DNA from: Candidatus Zixiibacteriota bacterium
GTDB lineage: Bacteria > Desulfobacterota > Binatia > UBA9968
DNA: 64,000 bases
Direction: 5' to 3'
Assembly (NCBI GenBank): GCA_035574315.1
Contig: DATLYW010000014.1
Span: 1 to 64,000, forward strand
Position 1 is the stretch's first letter. Every line of letters starts with the position of its first letter. The position numbers were made by a program, and so were the translations under genes. The notes below the pieces were generated by a model. It saw only the letters and a program-made list of their open reading frames with translations, was not told the DNA's origin and did not search any database. Positions 52,309-62,271 of the stretch are shown here, one piece after another.

Positions 52309-53556
52309 ATGCCCAGCGCCGAGATTATCGCGATCGGCACGGAACTGCTTCTGGGGCAGATCGTGGACACGAATTCACCCTGGATGGCGCAGCGGCTGGC
52401 AGCGCTCGGGGTCGACCTGTTTTTCAAGTCCGTCGTCGGCGACAATCCTTCGCGGATGAGAGAGGTCATCGAACGAGCGCTGGAGCGGTCGGATATCGTG
52501 ATTACGAGCGGTGGACTGGGTCCGACTCAGGACGACCTGACGCGAGAGGTCGTGGCCGAAGCGACAGGACGGCCGTTGCTCTTCGACGAGAGACTTCTGG
52601 CACAAGTCGAGGCTCATTTCCGCCGCCGCGGCCGAACGATGACGCCCAACAATCGGCGCCAGGCGTATATCCCCCAAGGAGCGCTGCCGGTCGCCAATCC
52701 CAACGGCACCGCCCCGTCTTTCATCGTCGAGGATCCGCGGGCGGTGATTTTTGCGCTGCCCGGAGTTCCGGTCGAGCTCAGGTGGCTGTTCGAAAACGAG
52801 GTGGAACCCTACCTGCGCAAGAGGTTCAACCTGGCGGAGGTGATCCACTCCCGGGTCCTGAAGGTCGGCGGGGTCGGCGAAAGCGCGGTGGACGACAAGA
52901 TCGGCCACCTCATCGCCCATTCCCGCAACCCGACCGTCGGGGTGCTCGCCCTGCCGGGGCAAGTGGAGGTGCGGATTGCCGCAAAGGCAGCCGACCGGAG
53001 CAAGGCGATGGAGCTGATCGCTCCGCTGGAAGCCGAGGTGCGCGGGCTCTTGGGCAGCGCCGTTTTTGCGGCGGACGAGGAGACGATGGAATTCGTCGTC
53101 GGGAAATGGCTGCGCGAAAGAAACAAAAGCGTTGCCGTGTACGAGGATTTGACCCTCGGTCAGCTGGCGGAGCGTGTGCAAAATGCCAGTCCGCCTCACT
53201 TTCGCGGGGCGGTGATCGGGAGCGGCGACTTTTCGGCGCCCGTGTCTCTGCTCGGAGAGGAGCATGTCCCGGCCGGCGGGATGCGGAAAACCCCCGCCGA
53301 GCTCGCCGACGAGCTGGCGCGGCGGATCCGGGCTTGCGCGGGAAGCGATCTGGGGCTTGCGCTGCACGGGCACGCGGATCCCGAGGGCGAGATCCAAAAC
53401 ATGGGCAAAGGGGAGACATGCGTTTGCCTGACCGACGGCCGGAACTTCTTGCGCCGCTCGTTTTCGATCGCGGGTCGAGGCGCTTATGATCGAACGCGGC
53501 TGACGCTCGGGGCGATGGACCTGCTCCGGTGCGCACTCGCCGAAGGTCGGATCTAG
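52309..53556 (+). CDS. cinA: CinA family protein with a degenerate deamidase site
   Basis: A 415-residue two-domain protein. The N-terminal molybdopterin-binding-like (COG1058) domain is complete (AEIIAIGTELLLGQIVDTNSPWMA, DIVITSGGLGPTQDDLTRE, YIPQGALPVANPNGTAPSF, ALPGVPVELRWLFENEVEPYL). The C-terminal domain (from about 260) matches NMN deamidase in outline, but the ESCTGG active-site block reads EDLTLG (Glu279-Asp280), so the nucleophilic Ser is Asp. The pyrophosphatase function may remain while deamidation is probably lost. The ATG at 52309 begins the conserved strand. Confidence 0.9.
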   Translation: MPSAEIIAIGTELLLGQIVDTNSPWMAQRLAALGVDLFFKSVVGDNPSRMREVIERALERSDIVITSGGLGPTQDDLTREVVAEATGRPLLFDERLLAQVEAHFRRRGRTMTPNNRRQAYIPQGALPVANPNGTAPSFIVEDPRAVIFALPGVPVELRWLFENEVEPYLRKRFNLAEVIHSRVLKVGGVGESAVDDKIGHLIAHSRNPTVGVLALPGQVEVRIAAKAADRSKAMELIAPLEAEVRGLLGSAVFAADEETMEFVVGKWLRERNKSVAVYEDLTLGQLAERVQNASPPHFRGAVIGSGDFSAPVSLLGEEHVPAGGMRKTPAELADELARRIRACAGSDLGLALHGHADPEGEIQNMGKGETCVCLTDGRNFLRRSFSIAGRGAYDRTRLTLGAMDLLRCALAEGRI

Positions 53557-53601
53557 CTGGAGTTCTCCGGCCCGCGAGGCTCGGCCGGATCGCGCCGATT
53601 C

Positions 53602-55407
53602 TCAGCCCTCACGCGTCGAACCACCGTACAGGGACTCGAGCTCGCTCAGGGGTTTTTCGAGGCTGGAGATCGCTTCCGTCCAGAAATCAGGGCTCTCCGG
53701 GTCGCCTCCGATCGTGCGACGGACGACGTTCTCCGCCGTGTCGCTGCCCGCCAGTCGCAGAAACTCTTCGTACCGCGGGAGAAAATCGGCTCCCTCTCGT
53801 TCGAACATGGCGTAGAGCGCCCGGCTGAGCAAGAAGCCGAACGTGTAGGGGAAGTTATAAAAAGTCAGCCCGGTGATGTAAAAGTGCAGCTTCGAAGCCC
53901 AAAAGTAGGGATCCTCCCCCCCGGGGAGCAGGATGTCGCCGAGGATACGGCGCTGAGCTTCCACCATCAGTTCTTTCAGGCGCGAGACGGTCAGCGGCCC
54001 GTTCTTTCGCTCCGCGTAAAGCGTTTTTTCGAACTCGAAGCGCACCGGGATGTCGAGCAGGTAGACGGCCGCTTCGCCGATTTCGGCGTCGAGCATTGCG
54101 GCGTGCCGGCGATCGTCGGTCGGCGGCCTCTTTCGCAGGCCGCCGATCAAAAGCAGCTCGGCGAAGGTCGAGGCGGTCTCGGCCAGCGTCATCGGGTAGA
54201 TTCGCGCGTAGGGACGAACATCTCGCAGCAGGTGACCGTGAAAGGCATGGCCGGATTCGTGAGCCAGCGTCAGGACGTCGCCGAGCGACTCCTTGTAGGT
54301 CATGAAGATGCGGGACTCCCCGGTGAGCATTGATCCGGTGCAGAATCCTCCGGGCCGTTTGGCGCGTCGCGGCTCCCAGTCGATCCAGCGTTTGTCGTTC
54401 AGGCCCCGAAAGAACTCCGCCAGCGCCGGGTAAGTTCGCCCGAACGCCTCCTCGACCATAGCCTTCGCCTGCTCCCAGGGGATTCCCGCGGCCGCGTCCG
54501 TCTCGAGAGGCGCCGCAAGGTCGTACCACGCCACGCCCCGATCGCGCATGCGCCGGGCCTTGAGGCGAAGAATCCGCCGCGGCACCTCCAGTCGGGCGAA
54601 CAGCGCCTCCAGCAATGCATCGAGCGTCTTGCGCGACATCGCCGCCTGGAACAGGGCGATCTCGAGAAAATCTTCGACCCCTCGATGCCGGTTGAGCGTG
54701 AGTCGCGTCCCGGCGATGGCGTTCAGCGCGGCGGCGGTAACGTCTTCGACTCGCCGCCATGCTTCGTTGCCGCCTTCGAACGCCGCTTTCCGCACTCGCC
54801 GGTCGGGATGCTCCATCAGCGAGCGGCGCTGGGCGATCGGCAACGTCTCGCGGGTCCCGTCAGGAAAGACCATGGAGAACTCGAGCTTGGATGAGACGGT
54901 ATCGTAGAGACGCCCCCAGGCCTGAATCCCGTCGACGCCGAGATCGGCCGCGAGCCTTTCCTTCTCGGGCTCCATGGTTCGGCGCGCTTCTTGCCGGAGC
55001 CGGTCGAGATAGTTCCGGGCATCGTGGAAGGAGGGCGCCGCAAGCAGCAGGCCGAAGTCCGCCTCGGAAGCTCGCTTCACGGCACGCAGCAGCTCGACCC
55101 TCAACTTGGTGGTTTCGGCTCGCAGGCGGCTCAGATCCGCCTCCTCCGCGAGGTACTCTTCGTTGGCGGCGTCGGAGGCCGCCAGGCAGCTGACGTAAGA
55201 GCTCCAGTGCGACACGCGTCGGAGCAGCTCTTCGTGTTGGAGCAACAGTTTTTCCCATGAGGGAAGGGTCTCGCGGGACAGCGGCGCCAGCGCAGCCGCC
55301 TCGCTTCGCAGCGATGCGATCCCGGCCGCGAGCTCTTCCTTGAATCGGCGCGTCTCAGGAGCGTCGAAGCGCGGGAAATAGCTGCTCAGGTCCCAGGTCA
55401 TCGCCAC
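53602..55407 (-). CDS. pepF: M3 family oligoendopeptidase F
   Basis: A 601-residue cytoplasmic zinc metallopeptidase that trims short peptides. The zinc site is LAHESGHAFHGHLL (His383, Glu384, His387), with the third ligand expected about 25 residues on in ETASTFAELLL. N-terminal helices (WDLSSYFPRFDAPET, LSRETLPSWEKLLLQHEELLRRVSHWSSYVS) fit the family. The C-terminal PYTFGFLLSRALYAMFEREGADFLPRYEEFLRLAGS is a PepF signature. A GTG at 55407 has GGAG ten bases upstream; the ATG at 55401 is the alternative. It lies five bases after the cyclodeaminase-like gene. Confidence 0.94.
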   Translation of the reverse strand: MAMTWDLSSYFPRFDAPETRRFKEELAAGIASLRSEAAALAPLSRETLPSWEKLLLQHEELLRRVSHWSSYVSCLAASDAANEEYLAEEADLSRLRAETTKLRVELLRAVKRASEADFGLLLAAPSFHDARNYLDRLRQEARRTMEPEKERLAADLGVDGIQAWGRLYDTVSSKLEFSMVFPDGTRETLPIAQRRSLMEHPDRRVRKAAFEGGNEAWRRVEDVTAAALNAIAGTRLTLNRHRGVEDFLEIALFQAAMSRKTLDALLEALFARLEVPRRILRLKARRMRDRGVAWYDLAAPLETDAAAGIPWEQAKAMVEEAFGRTYPALAEFFRGLNDKRWIDWEPRRAKRPGGFCTGSMLTGESRIFMTYKESLGDVLTLAHESGHAFHGHLLRDVRPYARIYPMTLAETASTFAELLLIGGLRKRPPTDDRRHAAMLDAEIGEAAVYLLDIPVRFEFEKTLYAERKNGPLTVSRLKELMVEAQRRILGDILLPGGEDPYFWASKLHFYITGLTFYNFPYTFGFLLSRALYAMFEREGADFLPRYEEFLRLAGSDTAENVVRRTIGGDPESPDFWTEAISSLEKPLSELESLYGGSTREG

Positions 55408-55411
55408 CGCG

Positions 55412-56389
55412 TCAGATCTCCACCTCGGTGCCCGCGTTTTCGGCCAAGGCCCTGCGGTAGACCAGGTGCGCGGCGGCCACGTCCTGGATGGCGATGCCGA
55501 CGGATTTGTAGAGCGTGATCTCGTCGCGACGCGTTCTGCCGGGAATCAGGCCCGCGAGCACGGCGCCTATTTCGCCGCAGATCGGGTCGCCGGAAATCGA
55601 GCCTTCCCTCAGCGCCAGCAGGACATCGCCGCACTCGGCCATGATCGCTTCTCGCGAGTCGACGAAGAGGGTGCAGCGAGCGAGGGTTCTTCCGTCGATC
55701 TCCCTGAGGTCGGGCCGGTGCGAGCCCACCGCGTTGACGTGTGCCCCGGGCTCGAGCCAGTCCGCCTCGAGCACCGGTTCCTTGGAGGTCGTGGCGGTGA
55801 CGACGACCTGCGAGCCTCGAACGGCTTCAGCGGCGCTGCCGGCAACCTCGATCGGCACCCGCAGCTCGGGCTCCAGCTCCGCCTTGACCCTTTCCGCCGA
55901 ACGCCCGGACGGACTGTAGATCTTGACGCGTTCCAGCTTCCGGACCCGGCTCAACGCGCGCAGGTGAGCGCGCGCCTGCACGCCAGCCCCCAGGATGCCG
56001 AGCACGGGCGTCTGGGGGTTCGCCAGTACCTTGGTCGCCATCGCGGAAGCACATGCGGTGCGGATCGCGGTGAGGCTGCTTCCTTCCATCAGGGCGATCA
56101 GTTTCCCGGTTTCGGCGCTGAAGAGCATCACGACGGCCAGAATCGCTGGAAGATTCTTTCGAGGATTCTCCTGAAAGTAGGTGACGACCTTGATGCCCAG
56201 GGCGCGGTCGTCGGCGAGGTATCCCGGCATGCTCGTGATCCTGCCGCCGATCGCCGGCAGCGGCATCACCAGCCGCACCGGCATGATCGCCTTGCCCGTC
56301 GAGTACTGGATATGCGCCTGCTCGAGGGCGCCGATGAGCTCCGGGATGTCCAGGAGTCTTCCCACCTCGCGTTCAGAGATCACCCGCAT
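55412..56389 (-). CDS. ornithine cyclodeaminase/mu-crystallin family protein
   Basis: A 325-residue NAD(P)-binding enzyme. The family blocks are MPVRLVMPLPAIGGRITSMPGYL, LGIKVVTYFQENPRKNLP, MEGSSLTAIRTACASAMATKVLA, LGILGAGVQARAHLRALS (Rossmann loop) and GAHVNAVGSHRPDLREID. Members include ornithine cyclodeaminase, alanine dehydrogenase and ketimine reductase, which this sequence does not distinguish. It shares an operon with pepF and lies 94 bases downstream of tsaC. Confidence 0.9.
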   Translation of the reverse strand: MRVISEREVGRLLDIPELIGALEQAHIQYSTGKAIMPVRLVMPLPAIGGRITSMPGYLADDRALGIKVVTYFQENPRKNLPAILAVVMLFSAETGKLIALMEGSSLTAIRTACASAMATKVLANPQTPVLGILGAGVQARAHLRALSRVRKLERVKIYSPSGRSAERVKAELEPELRVPIEVAGSAAEAVRGSQVVVTATTSKEPVLEADWLEPGAHVNAVGSHRPDLREIDGRTLARCTLFVDSREAIMAECGDVLLALREGSISGDPICGEIGAVLAGLIPGRTRRDEITLYKSVGIAIQDVAAAHLVYRRALAENAGTEVEI

Positions 56390-56483
56390 GGTTCGAAAAA
56401 TAGCACAGACGGCGGCGCGGGTGGTAGGGCACCGCGCTTCCGGTGCTCGAGCTCAACGCGAAGGCGATGGCCCCGCCCCGGGC

Positions 56484-57128
56484 TCAGGGCAGAGTCGTAT
56501 CGAGACAGCGCTCCAGGACGGCCGCAGGAAGATCGCCTTCACGGATGATCCGCAGGCGACCGGCGGTCGCGTCGACGACGGTCGATCCCTTGCTTGCAGT
56601 CAACGCTCCACCGTCCATGAAGACTCGCACGCGCCCCGAAAAATAAGCCTTGGCTTCGTCGATGGTTCGAGCCGGTGCTCGACCCGAAGGATTCGCGCTG
56701 GTCGCGGTCAGAGGTCGCCCCAGCGCCCGGATCAGTTCGCCCGCTACCGGATGGCGCGAGATGCGCACCCCGATCCCGCCTTCGGCATTGACCAGGCGCG
56801 GCGGGAGACCGGGCACCGCGGGGAGCACGAGCGTGAGCGGACCGGGCCAGAACCGCTCCATGAGGCGCTTTGCCGGGATCGGGATCTCCGAAACCACTCC
56901 CGAGAGCATCTTGAGGTCGGCAACCAGGACAGGAATCGGGTTTGCAGGATCGCGGCCCTTGATCGCGAAAACCTCCTCCACCACCTTGGGGCAAAGAGCG
57001 TCTGCACCTAGGCCGTAGAGCGTTTCCGTGGGATAGACGACAACCTCGCCGCGCCTGATCGCGGCGAGCGCTTCCGGAAAGCTCTCTTCAGGATCGGCTT
57101 TGCAGCTTTCGGTCCCGCTCTTCGACAC
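56484..57128 (-). CDS. tsaC: L-threonylcarbamoyladenylate synthase (Sua5/YrdC/YwlC family)
   Basis: A 214-residue enzyme making threonylcarbamoyl-AMP, the first step of the t6A37 tRNA modification. The YrdC core is [84 protein letters not shown] and [21 protein letters not shown]. The Sua5 C-terminal domain is absent. A GTG at 57128 is the likely start, with AAGGAG ten bases upstream inside the end of purE, which it overlaps by 41 bases. Confidence 0.94.
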   Translation of the reverse strand: MSKSGTESCKADPEESFPEALAAIRRGEVVVYPTETLYGLGADALCPKVVEEVFAIKGRDPANPIPVLVADLKMLSGVVSEIPIPAKRLMERFWPGPLTLVLPAVPGLPPRLVNAEGGIGVRISRHPVAGELIRALGRPLTATSANPSGRAPARTIDEAKAYFSGRVRVFMDGGALTASKGSTVVDATAGRLRIIREGDLPAAVLERCLDTTLP

Positions 57129-57600
57129 CGGCGGCCATCTCCTTTTTGAAGGATTGCAGCCTCGCGGCGATCTCGGCGTCCTTCAGGGCGAGAATCTGCG
57201 CCGCCAGGATCCCCGCGTTGGCCGCGCCGGCTTTGCCGATCGCCATCGTCGCCACCGGTATCCCGGCGGGCATCTGCACCGTCGCCAGCAACGCGTCGAG
57301 CCCTTTGAGGCAGGAGGAATCGATCGGCACGCCGATCACGGGCAGCGTCGTGTGGGCGGCGATCGAGCCCGCGAGGTGGGCCGCGGCACCGGCCCCGGCG
57401 ATGATCACTTCAATTCCCTGCTCCCGCGCGCCAGCGGCGTAGCGGGCGGTCCGCTCCGGCGTGCGATGGGCGGACATGATGCGGGTCTCGTACGGAATTC
57501 CAAGATCGGCGAGGCGCTTTTGCGCCTCCTGCATCACCTCCAGGTCGGAATCGCTTCCCATGACGACGGCGACCTTCGCCGCTTCGGATTTCTTTTCCAC
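57088..57600 (-). CDS. purE: 5-(carboxyamino)imidazole ribonucleotide mutase
   Basis: A 170-residue purine-pathway enzyme moving the carboxylate of N5-CAIR to carbon. The core is [63 protein letters not shown] and [35 protein letters not shown]. The GTG at 57600 is chosen because GGAGG lies six bases upstream; the frame runs further upstream but without family features. The partner purK is not in the window. It follows purD by 41 bases and overlaps tsaC. Confidence 0.96.
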   Translation of the reverse strand: MEKKSEAAKVAVVMGSDSDLEVMQEAQKRLADLGIPYETRIMSAHRTPERTARYAAGAREQGIEVIIAGAGAAAHLAGSIAAHTTLPVIGVPIDSSCLKGLDALLATVQMPAGIPVATMAIGKAGAANAGILAAQILALKDAEIAARLQSFKKEMAAGVEERDRKLQSRS

Positions 57601-57641
57601 GGTGCCCTCCTCCGCCGGCGCCGGCCGGGTGCCGCGGAGCG

Positions 57642-58925
57642 TTACGCTCCGCGGGATCTGCCCAACGCCCGGTGGCCGATGTCTCTGCGATAATGCATCC
57701 CGTCCCAAGAGATCTCGCTTGCAGCGCGGTAGGCGGACGCGACCGCCTCGGCGATATCGGCTCCGCGCGCGGTGACGCCGAGGACACGCCCGCCCGCGGT
57801 CAGCCATTCGCCGCCGCGCCGTTCCGTGCCCGAGTGAAAAACGAAGCCCGATCCCCAGCCGCGCAGGCGCTCCAGGCCGTGAATCACTTTTCCTCTTTCG
57901 TAGGCTCCGGGATAGCCGCGCGAGCAGAGCACCACGCAGACCGCGGCGTCGGAGTGCCACTCGGCCTGCACCCGATCCAGCGTTCCGTCGATCGCCGCTT
58001 CGATGATCGTCAGCAGATCGCTTTTGAGCCGCATCATCAGAGGCTGGCACTCGGGGTCACCGAAGCGGGCATTGAACTCGAGGACTTTCGGGCCGTCCGC
58101 CGTGATCATCAATCCCGCGTAAATCACGCCGCGGTACACGATCTCTCTTTTTTTCAGCTCGGCCAGCAGGGGCCGCAAGATTTCCTCGAGAATCCTGCGG
58201 TGCATCGCCGGCGTCACGACCGGGGCCGGCGAATAAGCCCCCATTCCGCCAGTGTTGGGCCCGCGGTCGTTGTCGAAGAGCCGTTTATGGTCCTGAGAAG
58301 AAGCGAGCGGCAGAATGTGGGTGCCGTCCGTCACGGCCATGAACGAGGCTTCTTCTCCCTCAAGAAATTCCTCGATCACGAGCTTCTCACCCGCCGCGCC
58401 GAAGGCACGGCGCACGAGGATATCGTCCACGGCCGCTTCGGCCTCGGAAAGCGTGGAGCAGACAAGAACACCCTTCCCGGAGGCCAAGCCGTCGGCCTTG
58501 AGCACGTAGGGTGGCTTTTGCGCCTCCAGGAAGCGCTTGGCGGGCTCAGGCTCCGAAAAGACGCCGAAGCTTGCGGTCGGGATACCGGCTTCACGGAGAA
58601 GTTCCTTGGCGAACGCTTTGCTTCCTTCCAACCGAGCGGCCGCCTGATTGGGCCCGAAAATCCTCAAGCCCGCCTTCTCGAACGCGTCCGCGATCCCGAG
58701 AACCAGTGGCAGCTCCGGCCCGACCACGGTGAGATCGATTTTCTCCCGGAGCGCGAACTCGACCAGCTCAGCAATCCGATCGACCGGCAAATCGACGGTG
58801 GCGGCCAGCTCGCCGATGGCCGCGCTTCCGGGAGCGCAATAAATTCTGGAGACCCTGGGGCTCTGGCTGATTTTCCAAACGAGCGCGTGCTCACGCCCGC
58901 CGCTACCGATGACCAGGACTTTCAT
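57642..58925 (-). CDS. purD: phosphoribosylamine-glycine ligase
   Basis: A 427-residue ATP-grasp enzyme making glycinamide ribonucleotide. The start is VLVIGSGGREHALVWKI; FGPNQAAARLEGSKAFAKELL opens the ATP-grasp; YVLKADGLASGKGV and VIEEFLEGEEASFMAVTDGTHILPL hold the nucleotide; and NTGGMGAYSPAPVV, VLEFNARFGDPECQPLMM and the C-terminal RGADIAEAVASAYRAASEISWDGMHYRRDIG complete the fold. It lies between purH and purE on the minus strand. Confidence 0.98.
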   Translation of the reverse strand: MKVLVIGSGGREHALVWKISQSPRVSRIYCAPGSAAIGELAATVDLPVDRIAELVEFALREKIDLTVVGPELPLVLGIADAFEKAGLRIFGPNQAAARLEGSKAFAKELLREAGIPTASFGVFSEPEPAKRFLEAQKPPYVLKADGLASGKGVLVCSTLSEAEAAVDDILVRRAFGAAGEKLVIEEFLEGEEASFMAVTDGTHILPLASSQDHKRLFDNDRGPNTGGMGAYSPAPVVTPAMHRRILEEILRPLLAELKKREIVYRGVIYAGLMITADGPKVLEFNARFGDPECQPLMMRLKSDLLTIIEAAIDGTLDRVQAEWHSDAAVCVVLCSRGYPGAYERGKVIHGLERLRGWGSGFVFHSGTERRGGEWLTAGGRVLGVTARGADIAEAVASAYRAASEISWDGMHYRRDIGHRALGRSRGA

Positions 58926-58959
58926 AGGCGATCCGGTCGCAGTGCCAACAGCGCAAACC

Positions 58960-58979
58960 CCTGCGGCGATTGCCGCAGG
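58960..58979 (-). terminator. weak hairpin between purH and purD
   Basis: CCTGCGGC (58960-58967) pairs with GCCGCAGG (58972-58979) over a four-base loop. On the minus strand it is followed by GGTTTG, a poor T-tract, so it may cause partial termination or RNA processing between purH and purD rather than a full stop. Confidence 0.35.
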
Positions 58980-59001
58980 CCCGGCCCCGACGACAAAGGG
59001 A

Positions 59002-60576
59002 TCAGTGGCGGAAATGGCGCATGCCGGTGAAGACCATAGCCATGCCGTGCTCGTCGGCGGCCGCGATCACTTCCCCGTCTTTGATGGAACCTCCGGGCTG
59101 GATAACCGCTCTGGCCCCGGCCCTGGCCGCTTCGTCGATTCCGTCGCGGAAGGGGTAGAAAGCGTCCGAGGCGACCGCCGAGCCTTGCAGGTTGAGGCCG
59201 TGAGTTGCGGCGCGCATGACCGCGATCCGCGCGGAGTCGACCCGGCTCATCTGGCCCGCGCCGACGCCCAGCACCTGGTCTTCAGACGCAAAGACAATCG
59301 CGTTGGACTTCACGTGCCGGCAGACGCGCCAGGCGAAGTCCATGGCGCGGTACTCCTGTTCCGTCGGCCGCCGCTGCGTCACGACCCTGCATTGCCGGAC
59401 GTCCACGGAGCCGGTGTCCCAGTCTTGGAGCAACATCCCGCCGCGAACCCGCCGCAGGTCGTAGCCGCCCCGTTGGGGCTCGCTCACGTCCACTTCCAGC
59501 AGTCGTATGTTCAGGAGACGCTTCGCCGAAGAAAGCACCGCCCTGGCTTCGGGAGTGAAGGCCGGTGCGATGACGATCTCGAGAAAGATCTCTCTCAGCT
59601 CGCGTGCGGTTTCCTCGTCGACGGGGCGGTTGAAAGCGATCACGCCCCCGAAAATGGACACGGGATCACAGGCCTTCGCCTTGCGAAAGGCGTCGACGGG
59701 AGAAATTTTCGATAACGCCACCCCGCAGGGGTTATTGTGCTTGATCGCAACCGCGGCGATCTCGGAAAACTCCAGGACCGTGGCGAGCGCGGCGTCTGCG
59801 TCGAGAATGTTGTTGAAGGATAATTCCTTGCCCTGGATTTGCCTAGCGCGCGCAATCGATGGGCCGGACTCGACGGCAGTACCGTAGAACGCCGCGCTCT
59901 GATGCGGGTTCTCGCCGTAGCGCATATCCTGGATCTTCGTCAGCTGCAGGTTCACCGTGCGGCCCCAGCGCAGCGGCTTTTTCTCGTCGTCGAGAGAGGC
60001 GAAGTAGTTGGAGATCGCGCCATCGTACCGGGAGGTATGATCGAAGGCTTTGCGGAACAGCCGGAACCGGGTTTCGGCCGAAAGGGAGCCGCCGCTTTCT
60101 TTGAGCTCCTGGACGACAGGCCCGTAATCATCTGGGTCCACGACCACGGCCACGTGCGCGTGGTTTTTCGCGGCGGCGCGAACCATGCTGGGGCCGCCGA
60201 TGTCGATGTTCTCGACGATCTCATCGAACGACGCTCCCCGCGCCACGGTCCCCTCGAACGGGTAGAGATTGACGACCACGAGGTCGATAGGCTCGATTCC
60301 GTGAGCCTTCAGCTGCGCGACGTGCTCGGGGTTGTCACGGAGCGCCAGGATCCCGGCGTGGATTTTCGGGTGGAGCGTCTTTACACGTCCGTCGAGCATC
60401 TCGGGAAATCCGGTCAGCTCCGCCACGTCGCGGACCGCCACGCCGTTTTCGCGCAACAGGCTCGCCGTGCCTCCGGTCGAGAGGATCTCGACTCCGAGCC
60501 CGGCGAGCTCCCGTGAAAAGCCGACGATCTCCCTTTTGTCGGATACACTGATCAGGGCCCTCTGGATCCTGCCCAC
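59002..60576 (-). CDS. purH: bifunctional AICAR formyltransferase/IMP cyclohydrolase
   Basis: A 524-residue enzyme for the last two steps of IMP synthesis. Residues 1-195 are the MGS-fold cyclohydrolase ([90 protein letters not shown]). The rest is the AICAR transformylase, with [43 protein letters not shown] (catalytic Lys-His) and [17 protein letters not shown] C-terminus. It lies 21 bases after alr. Confidence 0.98.
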   Translation of the reverse strand: MGRIQRALISVSDKREIVGFSRELAGLGVEILSTGGTASLLRENGVAVRDVAELTGFPEMLDGRVKTLHPKIHAGILALRDNPEHVAQLKAHGIEPIDLVVVNLYPFEGTVARGASFDEIVENIDIGGPSMVRAAAKNHAHVAVVVDPDDYGPVVQELKESGGSLSAETRFRLFRKAFDHTSRYDGAISNYFASLDDEKKPLRWGRTVNLQLTKIQDMRYGENPHQSAAFYGTAVESGPSIARARQIQGKELSFNNILDADAALATVLEFSEIAAVAIKHNNPCGVALSKISPVDAFRKAKACDPVSIFGGVIAFNRPVDEETARELREIFLEIVIAPAFTPEARAVLSSAKRLLNIRLLEVDVSEPQRGGYDLRRVRGGMLLQDWDTGSVDVRQCRVVTQRRPTEQEYRAMDFAWRVCRHVKSNAIVFASEDQVLGVGAGQMSRVDSARIAVMRAATHGLNLQGSAVASDAFYPFRDGIDEAARAGARAVIQPGGSIKDGEVIAAADEHGMAMVFTGMRHFRH

Positions 60577-60597
60577 TGGAACGATGCCTCCTTGGAT

Positions 60598-61725
60598 TTA
60601 CGCCGGTATGCGGGGAACTCGAGCGCCGATGGAAGTGAGGATCTCGTACGAGATCGTGTCTGACCAGGCGGCTATCTCGTCCGCGGTGATTTCCGCTTCG
60701 CCCTGGCGGCCGAGTAGAACAACCTCGTCTCCCGGTTGCACTTCCGGTATATCGGTAACCTCGATCATAGTCAAATCCATGCATACGCGCCCGACCACCG
60801 GAGCCCGTTTTCCCTTTACGAGCACCGCCCCTCGATTGGAGAGCAGTCGCGGATAGCCGTCGGCGTAACCGATCGGCAGCGTCGCGATCAAGCTTTCTCG
60901 CCGGGTCACGAACGTCTGCCCGTAGCTGATGCTCGATCCGGCGGGCACTTTCTTGAGCTGGAGGATGCGAGTTTTCCACGACAGAACCGGTTTTACCGCT
61001 ATCCGGTTCGCCATCGAGGCGGCCGGATAGACGCCGTACAAGATCAGGCCCGGCCGCACCATGTCGAAATGAGCCTCCGGGAGGGTGATCGTGGCGGCGC
61101 TGTTGGCAATATGGATCAGCGGCGGTGCGATTCCCGCAGCCCGCAGCCGATGCGCCACGTTGCGGAAAGCTTCCAGCTGTCTCAGCGTGTAGTCTCCTTC
61201 GACGCTCTCCGCGCGGGAAAAATGAGAGAGAAGCCCTTCGATCTTCAAGGCTTTCAGCTTGTTGAGTTCCGGAAGCCAGGAATCGATTTCGGACGGGAGA
61301 AAGCCGATCCGCCCCATACCGGTGTCGACTTTCACGTGGACGCCGAGCGTCGCCCCGAGACCCGCAACCGCCCGCTCCAGATCGCGCAATCCGTCGGCGT
61401 TGTAGACTACGGGAGTCAGGCCGTGCGCGAGGAGATCACCCGCCTGGGCAGGGTAGGTGCCGGCAAGAACAAGAATCGGCGAGCGGATTCCCGCCTCGCG
61501 CAGCTCGAGCGCCTCCTCCAGCGTGGCCACGCCGAGCGCGTCCGCGCCTTGAGCCTCCAGCGTTCTCGCAACCGTAACAGCGCCGTGACCATAGGCGTTA
61601 GCCTTGACCATCGGGAGGATCCGGATCCCGGGCGCAACCATCGCCCGGACCCGGCGAAAATTCCAGCGCAGGGCATCCAAGTCGATGAAACAGACGGTGG
61701 GACGCCCGGTGGAAGGGGGTGACAT
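60598..61725 (-). CDS. alr: alanine racemase
   Basis: A 375-residue PLP enzyme supplying D-alanine for peptidoglycan. PLP Lys41 lies in PMVKANAYGHGAV; the second catalytic residue, Tyr268, is in GSSISYGQTFVTRRES. Other blocks are HVKVDTGMGRIGF, HIANSAATITLPEAHFDMVRPGLILYGVYP and the C-terminal VGRVCMDLTMIEVTD. It sits between the MetG-beta-like gene and purH in a minus-strand housekeeping run. Confidence 0.97.
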   Translation of the reverse strand: MSPPSTGRPTVCFIDLDALRWNFRRVRAMVAPGIRILPMVKANAYGHGAVTVARTLEAQGADALGVATLEEALELREAGIRSPILVLAGTYPAQAGDLLAHGLTPVVYNADGLRDLERAVAGLGATLGVHVKVDTGMGRIGFLPSEIDSWLPELNKLKALKIEGLLSHFSRAESVEGDYTLRQLEAFRNVAHRLRAAGIAPPLIHIANSAATITLPEAHFDMVRPGLILYGVYPAASMANRIAVKPVLSWKTRILQLKKVPAGSSISYGQTFVTRRESLIATLPIGYADGYPRLLSNRGAVLVKGKRAPVVGRVCMDLTMIEVTDIPEVQPGDEVVLLGRQGEAEITADEIAAWSDTISYEILTSIGARVPRIPA

Positions 61726-61747
61726 GGTTAAGCGGCGCTTCAGCTCC

Positions 61748-62068
61748 TCAAGAAACCTTGGCGCCCGGTTGGACGGGTTTGTCGGGAGTCAGAAGGACGA
61801 CGCGTCCCGCGTCGGAAGCGGCGAGCAGCATGCCCTGACTCTCAAGCCCGCGCAGTTGGGCGGTCTCGAGGTTTGTGACGACGACAATCTGGCGTCCTAC
61901 GAGCTCTTCGGGAGCATAGTGAGCTCGGATACCGGCCACGATTTGCCTTTGCTCGGAACCGAGATCCACCTGAAGAACCATCAGCTTGTCGGCATTCGGA
62001 TGAGCCGCTGCGCTCCTGACGGTGGCGATCTTGAGTTCGAGCTTCCTGAAATCTTCGATGGAGATCAT
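61748..62068 (-). CDS. MetG-beta/Trbp111-like tRNA-binding protein
   Basis: A 106-residue OB-fold protein equivalent to the C-terminal dimerisation and tRNA-binding domain of methionyl-tRNA synthetase. The hallmarks are [59 protein letters not shown] and RGLESQGMLLAAS. In bacteria whose MetG lacks this domain it is a separate subunit, which may be the case here. It is the first gene of the minus-strand run and divergent from rubrerythrin; GAAGGGAAG precedes the ATG. Confidence 0.92.
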   Translation of the reverse strand: MISIEDFRKLELKIATVRSAAAHPNADKLMVLQVDLGSEQRQIVAGIRAHYAPEELVGRQIVVVTNLETAQLRGLESQGMLLAASDAGRVVLLTPDKPVQPGAKVS

Positions 62069-62210
62069 TCGGCTTCCCTTCGGGCGGGCGAGCGTTTACC
62101 GAAAAAGATAACAGAAGGTCCATACCAATAAAAGCAGCTTTTCTTCGGCTCCAAGGCTCCAGGGTGTGCGTCGATCGGGAATCGCATGGTTGCGGTCCGG
62201 GTGCCGGGGG

Positions 62211-62239
62211 TTGACAAGGCGGGTCGGGCGAATTATTAG
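62211..62239 (+). promoter_or_regulatory. sigma70-type promoter of rubrerythrin
   Basis: TTGACA (62211-62216) and TATTAG (62234-62239) are 17 bases apart. The predicted start of transcription is near 62246, about 26 bases before the ATG, which has a very strong AGGAGGAGG site. Confidence 0.75.
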
Positions 62240-62246
62240 CAATAAT
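62232..62246 (+). promoter_or_regulatory. inverted repeat over the rubrerythrin -10, likely operator
   Basis: ATTATT (62232-62237) and AATAAT (62241-62246) form a perfect six-pair inverted repeat around AGC, covering the -10 element in an otherwise GC-rich region. Its position and A/T-rich symmetry fit a Fur/PerR-type operator; PerR control of rubrerythrin is known in several anaerobes. The match to a defined consensus is only partial. Confidence 0.5.
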
Positions 62247-62271
62247 AATTACTGTTAAAGGAGGAGGAACT

